A stretch of DNA of 64,000 nt from Aphrocallistes beatrix. Lineage: Eukaryota > Porifera > Hexactinellida > Sceptrulophora > Aphrocallistidae. A program made the position numbers and the translations under genes. Position 1 is the stretch's first letter; the number at the start of each line of letters is the position of its first letter. The notes below the pieces were generated by a model, which searched no databases, was not told where the DNA came from, and was given only the letters and a program-made list of their open reading frames with translations. Positions 1-29,170 of the stretch are shown here, piece after piece. The stretch lies in contig OY725494.1 of the NCBI GenBank assembly GCA_963281255.1, forward strand, positions 3,485,934 to 3,549,933. Reading direction: 5' to 3'.

Positions 1-1
1 T

Positions 2-14327
<14,326 letters not shown>

Positions 14328-15185
14328 GAGTTTTACGTTTCAAGAGAAACACGGGAGTGAGTATGCAATAAGCAGATGGGCTGGATTCTGGAGAATGAGT
14401 TAGAATTTTATAATTATAGTCAAACTCCCATTTATAATTCCAAGTTCCCCTTCGTGTCCATGGTATGGCATGACAATGGTAGCCTGGTACGTAGTAAATT
14501 CTCCTTAATTTTGTGTCAATTTACTCTTTTTGTGGATTTATTTCTATAAATTAAGACTATTGATGGACTATTCACGTATGTTGCATTAGGTTGACTATTT
14601 CAATTGAAAAATAGTCAACTTTAAAGTAACAGAACCATTCTGAAAGTTCCCTTTCCGTCCTAGAAAGTTCTACATATAATTGACTCCTGAAGGAAGGTAC
14701 GAGTAGGCTACGATACATAGTATACAAGTATATACCGTAAACGCGACTTGGGCGATGGGTGTAAGGAGCTTCAATATATTCAGTGTATACTGTTCCTTAG
14801 GGACCTCTCAAATTGACTTATCAATGCATACACATATTAACCGTTGAAATTTCATAATACATTATACACAGCTTTGTATTGCGTGTACGGAGTAGGAGTA
14901 CATAGTACATATAGTACATCACACAATGTTATTTCCTTGGGAAATCAATCGGTTGAATATGAGTGCCATAATTCAGTGGATGCGGTATTTCGGAGATTAC
15001 GCTTTGGGAAGTTTAACTTAACTAAGGTTTCATGTAACTATCCAATCTAATAAAATACGAGAAAAAAATGAATAATACGCTGGATTTAATTAACGTCCCT
15101 AATTTCAATTGAGTATCAGAACCAACCTTGTAATATTTTCGGATTCAGCAGGAATGAAGGTGTCCTTTCGTAAAAATTCAGGCTT
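14328..15185. other. Intergenic region before the ADAM gene
   Basis: About 860 bp of AT-rich DNA with no convincing gene; the 68-residue frame at 14844 has no recognisable character. It holds the XAB2 3' end and the ADAM10-like promoter. A short inverted repeat (TTGACTATTTCAATTGAAAA then ATAGTCAA, about 14590-14617) is the only structure noted. Confidence 0.6.
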
Positions 15186-18100
15186 ATGATCTCTGCCATT
15201 AGCACGATGTTAGCTGCTCGCCTCTTCCTTATAACACTCTTAATCAGTGCAAGTGGTCACAGAGTCAGATCAGCAGGTGTGAAAAGCTCTCACAAATCAT
15301 TAGACAATTTCGAACCAATCGACTTCAGTGCTGAAGAGGTCAAGAAGCAGCATGAAAACGTAAAACTGTGGAACAGCCGAAAGAATGAGGAATTCAGCCA
15401 AGAAGATCTCATATCGACTCAGAACCAGCGCCACATCTCAATCAGGTTCAAAGGCTATGGCCGAGTATTCATCTTGAAACTCTCTCCTGACACCAGCGCT
15501 CTGCACCCGAACGTAGAGTTTAACATCATAGACGAGAACGGTAAGAGACCAGCGAGCTATGACCCTTCCACCCTCTACACAGGGAGGGTCCTAGGGGACG
15601 CCGACTCCTACGTACACGGACATGTGCTGCAGTCCGGCCTCTTCGATGGAATCATACACGCGTTTGATGCTACATTTCATTTGGAGCCTGCTTCTAGGTA
15701 TTCATTTATTAGATAAACTGCCTTACTTCGGCTGTTAAAATTAATTGTGACAATTCCTCGCACCAGGTTCCTGTCCAAGCCTTCCTTCCACTCTCTACTC
15801 TATCGCTACTCAGACGTGAGTGAAGATCTGCGGAATGTTAACGTTAACAAGTGCGACTACGAGAAGCATTTAAAGAAGCTAGAAGAGCAATACTGGCCAT
15901 CTGCACCAGGTGATGGAAATTAATTTAGTTCCATGAACCTAGTCTATGTTACTCGAGTTCAATAATTAGTAGGTCATTCTGAACCGTCCTTACACATCAG
16001 CATTTAGTGCGTCAGTATGGCATTTAATCTAGTCAATTAATCGATTTAGGATCAATAAATGGATCAGTGTTCAATCCTGTCGGAAATGAGAGAAGAAGAC
16101 TGAGACGAAACAACTTCTTGGATACCCCAATCTGTCCTGTGTACCTCGCGGCAGATCACACCTTCTTCCAATCCGTGGTAGGAAATAACGATGAGACGCA
16201 GAGCATTACGGAGCTGGTCACTCATCTCAACGAAGCCAACCAGATCTACACGAGGACAGACTTCAACGGAGATGGAAGCCGGGACAATGTCGGCTTTGCT
16301 CTAGCTAGGGTCAGCACCGCCATCTACACATAGTAATTTACATGGATACTGATGATACAGCATTCTGCACTCTAGGTAGATGTGTTCACGTCCCCTAATG
16401 CTGCAGGCTACCTGCTCGGTGGGACTTTCACCGATTCCGGCGAATATCTGGACGTGTGGTCTCAGTACAACCACGCATCCTTCTGCCTGGCGCTCCTGTT
16501 CGGGTACAGAGAGCTGAACAACGGAGTGCTGGGACTAGCGTGGGTGGGCGGGAGTAGTTCTGCGGGAATCTGTGCGAATAACGTGAGTTGTTTAACTGCC
16601 ACTGCCTATGTACAACTGCCTTTACGTTCTCTCCCACGCAACAGGTGGGGACTAACTCCGGCCCGCGCAGTAGGAACACAGGCATTGTGACTCTACTCAA
16701 CTTCGGACAGAGACAGCCGCGAGCAGTGAGTACCATCACAGTCGCACATGAATGGGGACACAATTTCGGTACGCTTCACGACCCTGAAAATGACATTGTC
16801 TGTGCGCCCGGAGAATTCGGGTTATCATCTGGAAACTTTCTGATGTACTCGCGTGCCACTGACGGGACCCAGATCAACAACAACAGGTTCTCCACGTGCT
16901 CCACCGCCGCCATCCTCCCTGTGCTGGAGGGCAGGAGTGGCTGCTTCCTGGCCACCACTGCAGTATGTGGGAACGGAATCGTGGAGGGAGATGAGGAGTG
17001 TGATTGCGGATCCGCCGAGTCCTGTCAGGATCCCTGCTGTGTGCCTTTGAATGGCGAGAACGTAATGAACCCGGAGCCGTGTAGGTTTGTGAGTGGTGGT
17101 GAATGTAGCCCGAACTCAGCTACCGGGAGTGTGTGCTGTAACAGCGACTGCTCCTTTGTCGCAGGGGGAGATACGAGGCTGTGTGAAGCAGCAACGTCAT
17201 GTACGGATGTGAGTTCCTATTTATACTTGATGCTCTGTTGTAACTGAGTTGACTGTACCATGTGTAGAGTTCGTTCTGCAACGGCACTTCAGCCATGTGT
17301 CCAGAACCCAACTCATTTCCTGACGGAATGAACTGCAGTGACACTCAGACGTGTCAAGGAGGAGACTGTGTGGGATCGATTTGTGCTAGCACTGAAAACC
17401 ACACGACAGAATGTCAGTGCACTGCTCGGGCTCAACTCTGTCACGTCTGCTGTCAGAGTGGTCAGGACGGCACAACGTGCACCTCTATCTCCCAGCTGCC
17501 GGGGTTCGGGACTCTGTTCAGAGAGGCAGGCAGGTCCTGTAGCAATTTCAGGGGGTACTGCACCACTGAGCATGTGTAAGTTGAGAATTCTTAAGATACA
17601 TAATATAATATAATCATATTATAGTCCCAAGTACAGTCATTAACTACGTAGCACATCGTGTGTGTGTGTGTGTGTTTGTGTGATGTATGCCCTCAGAGAT
17701 TGACTACGCTACTGCTACTGTTCTATAGATGCGACCTGGTTGATAACAACAGTGTCCTGAATTCGCTGCTCAACCTATTCTCTCTCGAGAACGCACTCCT
17801 ATTCAAAGACTGGCTGGCTCAGTACTGGTACATTCCAGTCATCATAGTGATCGCCATCATCATCTTAGCTATCCTGCTGCACGTCACGTACAGGAAGAAG
17901 AAGAAGGACATCAAGGAGGTGGCTAACAACACGATGCACAGAGCGAGGAACACGCTAGGTAGGCGGGGTGACCAACCGGAAGCTCAAAACCGCAGGCGTA
18001 ATAGGTCGCACAGGATCCGGAAAATGCTGCCCCAGCAGGCGCTCACTCGTCTCAAGCGCTTCTTCCCTACCGTGGGCCTGGACACCCTGAAGGATGTCAT

Positions 18101-18197
18101 GGTGACGTCACGGTCTGAAGAGGCAGCAGTGGAGCGACTGTTGGAAGCGGGGTACCCACTTTTTAGAGTGGATCCGAACGCTCAACAGTCGAACTAA
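15186..18197 (+). CDS. ADAM10: ADAM10-like transmembrane metalloprotease with CUE-like tail
   Basis: Seven exons (15186-15697, 15767-15909, 16050-16309, 16376-16582, 16645-17208, 17268-17575, 17729-18197) join in frame to 820 residues. The order is signal peptide, prodomain (YTGRVLGDADSYVHGHV matches ADAM10), a furin-type RRRLRR site, catalytic domain with GVLGLAWVGG and the zinc motif HEWGHNFGTLHD plus the Met-turn FLMYSRATDG, disintegrin region (CGNGIVEGDEECDCGS), Cys-rich domain (LCHVCC, CNDFRGYC-like) and a TM helix near residue 700 followed by RKKKK. ADAM10 sheds Notch, cadherins and other surface proteins. The tail (about 18042-18159) does not resemble the Pro-rich vertebrate tail but looks like a CUE domain (FFPTVG ... 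ERLLEAG). A (GT)n tract lies in the last intron at about 17658. The exon 3 donor (GTCAGC) is the least certain junction. Confidence 0.92.
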
Positions 18198-18599
18198 CGA
18201 ACAGCTGCTCAGCTCACCTCTCCCACTAATTTACGCTGGAAAGATATATGCTTTCTTTTAGTTTGATTAACGTTTGTTCATTTTGTTTGTCTGAATTGGT
18301 AGTCTTATTATGCATGATGATTGTAGATTTAAGTTGAAATTATATTTATATACAGTACTAAAATGCGTATTCCGATGCAACGTTAGATAAGCAAGAAGAC
18401 GAAAATAACGGATAAGATAATATACGAGATATAGTGCCAGGTAGAATCAGTAAAGCTGTGTGTACTACATTAAAGGGTGACGAATCTAGGAAATGTAAAA
18501 ATCCAAAGTGACTTGTAAGATATATAATAGACCAAAGTCCTAAGCTTCTGATAGAGCAACTTCATATTCTGAATAAATTCGCATTTCGAGATTCTCGAG

Positions 18600-21500
18600 T
18601 CACGTGTGCGCTGGGCTGACTGAGGAGTGGGAGAGCTCTTGTACAAGTTTGGCACTCTCCCTCTCCATGCTATCTTTCTCACTGTCGAACAAGTCCATCG
18701 TTTGTATCCTTCGCGAGGGGGGCTGATGGCTAGGAGCGTTTCTCTTGTCGGTTCGTTTCGGGGGAGAGCGCGTAGACGCAGACTGCGGAGGGGTCCTTTG
18801 GCTGTTCTTGCTCTCAGTCGGCTGGTTAGCGAGGGGCTGGAATGCGTGGCCTGGCTGGTACCCACTAGGTCGAATAGGGTGCACAGGCGGTGTGGTTAAC
18901 ACGTACTGCTGCCTCCCCTGAGAAAGAAGACTCTCGTAGGTTCGAATACGTCCGTTCGCCTCCTGTAGCTGCCTACGCAGCACCTCTATCTCGCTACGGA
19001 AACTGGTCATCTGCGCGCCCAGCTGGTCTCTCTCCATCCCGGCCTCCGCCAGCTGTCTGCTCTGCTTCTCCTTCGAGGTGTCAAGAGTGTGGCACAGCTC
19101 GCGGGTGGTGTTCAGGTCCCCCAGCAGCGCCTTCTTCTCATCTTCCGCCTGTCTCAGCAGCGCTTCCATCTGAGCGAGGGCCTGCGTGACCTCGCCTAGC
19201 TGCTGCTCGTACATGCTCAGTGAGGCCATGGTCTGCTGCAGCTCGTTGGACTGCTGCTGGATCAGCTGTTCCAGCCGGTCCCTCTCCGCACAGGTGGCCC
19301 CGAGCTCTGACTGGAGAGAACTCTGCTCACTCAGCGACTGCTGGACGGTGGAATCGAGTTGGTCTCTCTCTGCGGTCACGTGACTGACAGATCCAACCAG
19401 GCTAGCTTTCTCACGCTCCTTGTCAGAAATGGACTGCTGGTAGTGCTCCACCAGTCTCTCCAGCTCCCCCACCCTCCCCTCCAGCCCCGCCCTCTGTCCG
19501 AGACTCGCCTGCAGCTGCTTCTGACACTCCTGGTAGTACTTGGTCATGGTGGCGAGGTCTTCCTTCACGGAGGACAGCCGCTCGCTCAACTGTTTGTTCA
19601 GCTCGCTCAGAGCTGACAGCTTGGTTGAGAACTCCTCCACCTGCGCTGTGAGGCTTGCTATCTGTCTGTCTCTCTCCGACACACCCTCTCCCGAGATGCT
19701 CACCTCTGTCTTCAGATCCTCAATGTTCGCACGTAGTGTGTTCTCCGTCTAGTCAATTAAATATTATAATTTTGATGTGCAATTTTGAATATTCAGTCTA
19801 TGTAGTTGCAATAAGATTAGAATTAAGAACTCTTTTAGCAGGTATTTCGTCCTCTTTACAGTGTAGCAAGCGAACTTTCCCAAAGGAATGTACTGATTGT
19901 GTAGTATGTAGACGTAAGCATATTCGGTAAGATTTGGTTTTAAGAAAGCTGTATTAGTTAGTTAGTTAGTTAGTACTGTATAGCATATTAGCAGACAACA
20001 CAGCTCAATTCTAGTTGTAACCACACCTGCATCTGCGCTTCTATCTCGTCTCTGAGCTGGTCGTACTCCACTATCTTGGTGTCCAGTGTGTGCTGGATGT
20101 TATCTCTGTCAGTGTCTAGCTCCCGAACCAGCTCTGTCAGTCGGGTCACCTCCCTGCTCAGCTCAGAATTGACGGAGTGAGTTGCACTCAGTTCGGCGTT
20201 CAATTCGAAGTTCTCGATATCTGAGAAGTTGAGCTTGAGCAGCTCCTGAGATAGCTGGGCGTGTTCGGGGAGTTCTTTCAACTGGGACTCCAGTGTCCGT
20301 ATCACTTCCTGCATTCCTGCCAGCCTCTTTCCCATCTGGTCCCTTTCACTGAGGGCTTTCTCTAGCTTCTGATGCGCGCTAGTTAGCAGGTCCAGCGATA
20401 GGGCTTTATTGCTATGTGCACTACCTAAAGAACAAACAACAATAACAAGGTTTTCCTTCTATTACGTCATTTCAATATTAGCTTTGCCTAAATAGTTGCT
20501 AGTATCTCGCATGTCTAACTACGCGTATTGAGTCATACTAAAGGTTCAAAGAAAAAATTGTGAGATTTCTTCTCTCGAAGTTAGATGTAAATTAAGATTT
20601 CCTTGACTGGTATTATCAAATTACCTAGGTGCTCCTTTTCCTTGAGCACTTCTCTCAGAGCATCTCTTTCCTCTCTAATAAAGTCGAGCTCAGTAGCTCT
20701 TTCTACCTCCTTCTTGGATAAGGGAGAGCGATGTGAAGTGGGAACTCTCGCATGGGGGGTGTCAATATCCCTTCTTGTCTGTTCATAGAGGAGCTTGTAG
20801 TTGTCTCTATCTTTGGTGAGCAGCTTTACCTGATTCTGGATATCGCCGATCTCTCTTTCGATCTCCTTCAGGGCCTGTAAAACATATTTTAAAAGAATGA
20901 ATCAGTTGAAATCCATTAATAACGTATGTATATAATATATCATTACTGTAAAATTATATATACATGACTCACAATACTTTATTATATTACCATAGCTCCA
21001 ATAGGGAAATTCTCTTATTGTATGGACGGTGAGCTAAGTCAAGATGTCCCATTCTTAGTAAATGTGGTATGTAGAATCCTTTTGTTGTAAATGTAACCGA
21101 AATTTCATGGTTTCCGGGTTTCATATGCATATTATTCTTATTTTACACTTTATTCATAAACAACATTCTCAAGATGGAAATGAAAAGTCAGCCGTTAGTA
21201 TATACGATATTAACATATGTGAATAATACTTGTATATAGCCATACCATAGCATTCTATACGCCATACTTCTACATCTCTGATTGGTACTGGGATGATTGT
21301 AGACAAGTTTTCAAACTAATAACTTATTAATTGTCACTCCAAAAAACTGAAATAACAGGTGAACCACTAGACTCCATGGTAAGAAGGTCTCACACATCAG
21401 TTCACGATTCACTGTGAATTGCGTGGTGCTAAATAGCTAAATCTAGCATGTCTCCACACACCAAGATGAGGAATTTATAGCTGTATCGAGGATATCACAA

Positions 21501-24314
21501 ACACAGCCTACTGGTACAAGTCTAGATTTCAAATATGTTGCGTCGCGTCGTGAAGTAGTATAGTTTTTAATAAATTTTAGTATTTGTTAGACATGATGGT
21601 GCTCAGGAAACATGGCTAACAGTAACCTTGATGTAGCGAACGTTATTCGTAGAGAATTTTAATATACTGCCCTAATTAGATAATTAGAATTTGCTTTGCC
21701 ATCACTGCAAGATTAATCAGAATTCTCTACTACTAAACACGACCACAGTTAGTCTTTGAAGATTGAAATAAAACTGTACAATAGCTTATAATGACAGATG
21801 TTCCCAGATTAGATATCACCTGGACTATCAGTTAATTATTATTTTTCTTACCCTCTTCAGGTGGTCCCTTTCCTTCCCGAGCTTGACGAACTCGTCGCTG
21901 AGAGCCCGATGAGATTCCTCCCCGGTAGAGGGTAGAGAGGCCACCAGGCTGTGCTCGCGCTCCCTCCTCAACCGGTCTCTCTCCTGCTCTGCGTTTCTCG
22001 CGCGCAGCATTAGTCCGTGCTGTTCATTCGGAATCTGCTTCTGCTGACTGGTTATATCCAGCTCTGCAGCCAGCCCCTGGTTAGCCTGTGTCAGCTCTAT
22101 ACATCTACAATTGCAGTGTAGTAGTAGCTAATGTTATTATGGCTCATGAATTACAGCAGTTGCTAAGGACATAGACACATAGCAGGTTGTGCACCTGTCT
22201 TTGAGTGCGTTTCTCTCCATCTCCAACTTCTGAATAAGCCTGGCCGTGTTCTGACAGTCTGTCTCTGTCTCAGAGAGAAGTTCGAGCATCTTGTCATTAT
22301 CTTGTCTTATACGCTCAGAGTGGGTGTTACATTCCGCGAGTTCAACTTCCAGCTGTTCTCTGGTATCCTCTAACTCGTTAAGCCTTCCCCGTAACTCATC
22401 TGCCTCCATCTTCTCGTTTTCCAGATCTCCCTGTTACGTAATTAGTAATATAAACTCTCAAATCGTGCATGGATCACTCTAACCGTTATGAATATGAGAG
22501 TTAACATAAAGTATGGTATATAGCAACAAACCTGTAGGTTGTTATGATTCACTTGTGTCAGCTTTTTAAGGCTGTCCAACTCCCGAGACATCTCAGCATT
22601 CCTCTCCGCCAGTTCTGCAGCTTCTCTCACGATAACCTGCTCCTGCTCTGTGCTGCCCTTCAGCCGCTCCTCCAGCTCCTTGTTAGCCTCCTGGAGCAGT
22701 TCTATCTGAATGTTCATGTGCTCGATCGTCTTATCGGTCCCGTCTCTCTGAGCTTCCAGGGCCACCACTTCAGGAGGCCTGCCCCCTGACAGCTGTTCGT
22801 GCAGCCTCTCGATCTCTCGCTCTCGGCTGTGCACCTGCTGACGCAGAATGTCGTTGCTCTTTGATTGCTCAGTCTTGTTGCTGCGGAGCTGATTCACCTG
22901 AAACATTGTTCTATGCTCAGATGGACAAAATACAATATAAGGAATCTACTACACTTAATCTAAATCCTACATAATTCAACTAATTTCCCTGTTTCAAGGC
23001 CAGAGATATTCGTACATGATTGCATACTAGTCTACATACGTAGAACTAGTTTAAACTTAATTAAATAACAGCTGCACACCTTATAAGGCCGGGGACATAT
23101 CATTATGTTATTCTTCAATTATGGGAATTTCACAATTTTGTGATTTTTGAAATATTTGTGTTTTTGGATTGTCATTTTTATCAAAGTAAGAATTATCCTC
23201 AGCAAGTGGAGATAGAAATCTAATCTAATCACAAAGAGACATCAAGGTACAGCAATCAAACTGACAAAATATTTTATCTCTATTGATACATGTCTCATCT
23301 TGGTTCAAGTAATATCACATATCTATAAATCTGCAGGTGGAAAGTCAGAAGACTCTTCGCGGAGAAATAATCCACAAATTTAGTAAGACCGCCTATCTGG
23401 TAATCTGGGCGTTTTAAAGAATGGCATGACTCATAACCTTAGGGATTTATAATGAAATCAAGGGAACATCATCCATCATGTAGATACAACCTCAATTTAC
23501 CACATCAATTGAACAGCAGTCGCAGCCTAATCCATTTAAATTAACAGTATTACCCAACAAAATGTTCACCTGGTCGCAAGAAGTTAGGATACTCAACGTA
23601 ACGACGAATAGATACGGAACTGTTATAAGGTGATATGTACGTATATTTCTCTAGTCGTACCTGGAACTGCAGAGATCTGATCTGTTGATCGGCTACCCCC
23701 ATCAACTCGATCTGCTCAGGCTCCGGGGTGGAGAGCGGAGTGGCACCCGATACGGACGAGTAAGAAGAGGGGGAGGGAGGGGGCAGAAAGCTATCCAGCT
23801 CCATCCTCTGGCGGCGAGTGGGTATCTGCCTCTTGCTGCCGCCAGGTGTCTGTATGACAGCTGACTGGTTCTTCTCTTGGAGGAGATTTATTTTCTCAGA
23901 CTTCGAGTGAGAATCTCTCTCCTGCTGCCTCACGCGAGACAAGTATTGACTGTTCAAGAACTTGATGTCTGTGTTCTCGTGCTCCATACGGCGGAGAGTG
24001 GACTTGAGGTCTCTCATCTTCGTCTCGTTGCCTTCCTTAGCGCGTATAATCTGCGAGTGGAGGGTGTTGTTCTGCTGCACCAACTTGGCATTGTCCTGTC
24101 TGTACGGCTCCACGTGCTGTGTGAATACGTCACGCTCTCTCTGATGCGTGGTCAGCTCCTGTTCTGCATCTCTCAAACTCTCTGTTGTGTGTAGGAGATC
24201 GCTTAGCATCCTCTCTGCTAGTGGGACTGCATCCAGTCCAAGCGGCTGTTTGTATCCCAGCTGATCCAATCTCCGACGGAGTGTGCCGAATTTAGCTTCT
24301 AGGTTGTTCGACAT
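18600..24314 (-). CDS. CEP135: Centrosomal protein CEP135
   Basis: Seven exons, transcribed from 24314: 23661-24314, 22532-22897, 22195-22430, 21852-22104, 20625-20874, 20027-20424 and 18600-19748. They join in frame to 1,101 residues (human about 1,140). CEP135/Bld10 is the coiled-coil pinhead/cartwheel protein that links SAS-6 to centriolar microtubules. The N-terminal segment RRRLDQLGYKQPLGLDAVPL corresponds to the human RLDQLGY microtubule-binding region; NQSAVIQTPGGSKRQ, EREIERLHEQLSGGRPPEV and LGDLNTTRELCHTLDTSKEK also match. The start was taken at MSNNLEAKF, which aligns with the human start; an upstream in-frame Met (24422) would add an unrelated leader. The C-terminus is low-complexity and Ser/Pro-rich. 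It is tail to tail with the ADAM gene, about 400 bp apart. Confidence 0.95.
20875..21851. other. CEP135 intron, no other gene seen
   Basis: A ~980-bp AT-rich intron between the fourth and fifth CEP135 exons. I see no open frame of interest, repeat or RNA gene in it. The next largest intron (22898-23660) is also featureless. Confidence 0.6.
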
Positions 24315-25317
24315 TGAATTCCTGATTCTATGTCGGGTGAAGGGAAGATGGGTTTGGGTCCTATCTCCCACTAAGAATAGGTTCTGCTGCGAATCATAAT
24401 AAGACATTTTGTAACAACACAAATATGAAATTCTTTTAACTCAAAGTTGAAGTTGTATGGTAGTATAGTACTTGTATTTATATTACTCTGCAATTTGATG
24501 AGATTCGCACTAGAAGAAACAATATGCAATCCACATCATGAATGTATATTGTATATATGGCTAATTCTACTATACTTAATTAATTAAAATACAAAATGTC
24601 TTGTTTCCTAGCAGAGATGTGCAATAATCCAATCTTATCCTGGTTGTACATACTAGTGACATCTTAGAAAACTATTTCCATGTAGCACTTTGTTTGCTGC
24701 ATTAGTAAAACCACTGCAGGCACCATGTAATAATTGAACCAAAATTCTACCCTATTGCAACAATTGGAATTTTAGTCAAAGGAATCTAAGGATGATTTGA
24801 TGAGTGTATGGAAAGTAATAAAAGTACCAATCAAGACTATTGTCTTTGAAAGGGATTTTAACCTGGAAAAAGGGTAATTTTAAAACAGGAAAATCCAATT
24901 TAGTATTACCCATTATTCACGTAAGCACTTATTGTATACAATTATCATGAGATTTTACACAGGAGAACTTTATAAGATCGTCAAGAATCTGCGCAGTGCA
25001 TTACTTAAGCACAGCAACCTACAATTAAATTATTAAGTCTTATAATTTCATTTCAGTGAATTTTAACCTTTAAAGTAGATAGAAATCTCTCGTCGATGTA
25101 TTTAGAGAAACCTGTCGTTTCAAATTCATCGAGGGAGCAAGGACAAGGATTACGAGTTCGGCTTAATCGAATAGCTATAAGATAGAGATATTCATTAACT
25201 GCTGTGTTATATAGTTCAAGGTATGAAGCTAGTACAAATAATAACGAAGAAAGACACTGGGCCTTTGTGTAGTACAAATTCGTTAGAATACTCGCGATAA
25301 AGTATGGATTTGTCAAT
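24315..25317. other. CEP135 promoter side / 3' flank of uridine phosphorylase
   Basis: About 1 kb of AT-rich DNA holding the CEP135 upstream region and the 3' flank of the uridine phosphorylase gene. A 105-residue frame at 25053 overlaps the phosphorylase 3' end out of frame and looks like noise. Confidence 0.55.
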
Positions 25318-27573
<2,256 letters not shown>

Positions 27574-28567
27574 CTTGCAGCACTGTCAATTGTGTTCTAA
27601 AAGAGATAAAGAATCAAGGAACGATTATCTAAATTCAAATATATAATTGCTAAAAAAAAGAAGCAAACCTCTCAGGATTTTCTTACGAGTGGAACAAGTG
27701 GTGAAAAATCGAAGGAAGAAAAAATAGCTCAACATCTGGACAGAGATTAAATGTGCTGGTATTCTGTTGAAGTGTGGTAGCATAAGAACATTGAATATAT
27801 CTGTCATATATTATCGCTTCCTAGGATGTGTTGATCAATCATGTAAATAGATAGCAATACAATCGTGTATTGAAGCTGAGACAAAGAAATTATTCCGACT
27901 TAAAATAAACCAATGAGTAGAATGTATACTCTAAGGGTCCGAATAAACGGGCCTCGCGCTTATAATCTATGGATTATATACAATGGGACGGAGCTAATAC
28001 GTATATGGAATGCTAAAAAGGCGCATACCGACATTTCGTGACACAAGTGTCGTGTAAGAAATGTCGGTATTCCCTAAAGAGGGCCAGGACCTGATCACTA
28101 TTAGCGATGCTAAGGTCGTGGCCTGACCACAGCCCTTGAAATGTCTTATTGGCCATGCACAACAGAATCTCTCTCGTATTAGATTTGAATCCTTGGTTGT
28201 ACAAAATAATCCCTCAAGATTAGAAACCCATGGATCAACAGCACCATAAGGGTCAAGAAGTCTAAGAAATCTATGCAACAACTCTAGTAAACACAGGACA
28301 TAATGACAAACTCGATATTTTCAACATTCTCCAACCATTGATTCCAAAATCTCACTACGCTATATTCAAGATGATGAACGTCACTGTTTATAGCGAGTAA
28401 CTGAATAATGCCAGGAATCTCGTTTAATAATAAATTCAACATATTACAGCCACCATACCAAATTAACAGCGTCATAATACATGCTTACAAATTAAATTTT
28501 GTAATCAGTATAACATATCCGGTATAATTATTTAATTATGATATAGTCACTCCATCATGACGCGACG

Positions 28568-28612
<45 letters not shown>

Positions 28613-29170
28613 CAATCTGAGAATATTAATTAGAATTGTTATGCAATTTAACTCGTGCATCTACCGATTCATCAGATGGATTGGGATAACTCATTTACGC
28701 AGTCCCGTACAATTAATTACAAGTGGATATATTCCAGATCGATTTTGCTGACTGGGACCCATTATTTTATTGCAAAGGAGCATACAGCTTTCGCGAAGCA
28801 TCCCGCTTTTTTCACCTTTTTTTATTGAGCTAATTTTCACGTGTCCCGCTTTTTTGGATTACATGTTTAATACTTTTCTATTGCGTCCCGCCGTGTCCCA
28901 CGAAATTCGACCCCATGTCCCACTTTTATCTGGCTTAAGTTGGCATGTATGAAGGAGTCACCCACTTTTAGTCGTTATTGTTGATGTGAGTTCGCAAGCA
29001 GCAGATTAATCGGGACTATTGCCGAATACTCGTAAATAATAAAATGTCTTGATATCTCAGGTAACCGTATTTTAAAAGCATTTATTGTCAATACTTACGA
29101 TAGTACATACTGTATATACAAATTAAGAAAATAAGCAAATGCATGGGAAAGTTCTATTTTCAAGTCTAGG
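27574..29170. other. Intergenic region between uridine phosphorylase and HPS5
   Basis: About 1.6 kb with no convincing gene. It contains an imperfect hairpin at 28027-28069 (ACCGACATTTC against GAAATGTCGGT), which has the look of a transposon end pair, and a CAA trinucleotide tract at 28566-28612. A 95-residue minus-strand frame around 28000-28280 has no recognisable features and is probably relic or chance. Confidence 0.5.
28566..28612 (+). repeat. (CAA)n microsatellite
   Basis: About 15 uninterrupted CAA units. In one frame it would encode polyglutamine, but the surrounding 64-residue frame has no support as a gene. Confidence 0.95.

Noticed and set aside
16428-16763. Minus-strand ORF across ADAM exons 4-5
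   Set aside because: Antisense to the catalytic domain and spans an intron; no protein features.
18930-18950. tRNA B-box-like GGTTCGAATAC
   Set aside because: Lies within CEP135 coding sequence and no A box or cloverleaf surrounds it.
24315-24422. Longer CEP135 start (MCCYKMSYYD leader)
   Set aside because: The residues before MSNNLEAKF have no counterpart in CEP135, whose conserved N-terminus starts at the internal Met.
27994-28281. 95-residue minus-strand ORF near 28 kb
   Set aside because: Overlaps a hairpin, composition not protein-like, no motif; not supported as a gene.
28557-28751. Polyglutamine ORF at the CAA tract
   Set aside because: Short frame created by the microsatellite; nothing conserved around it.
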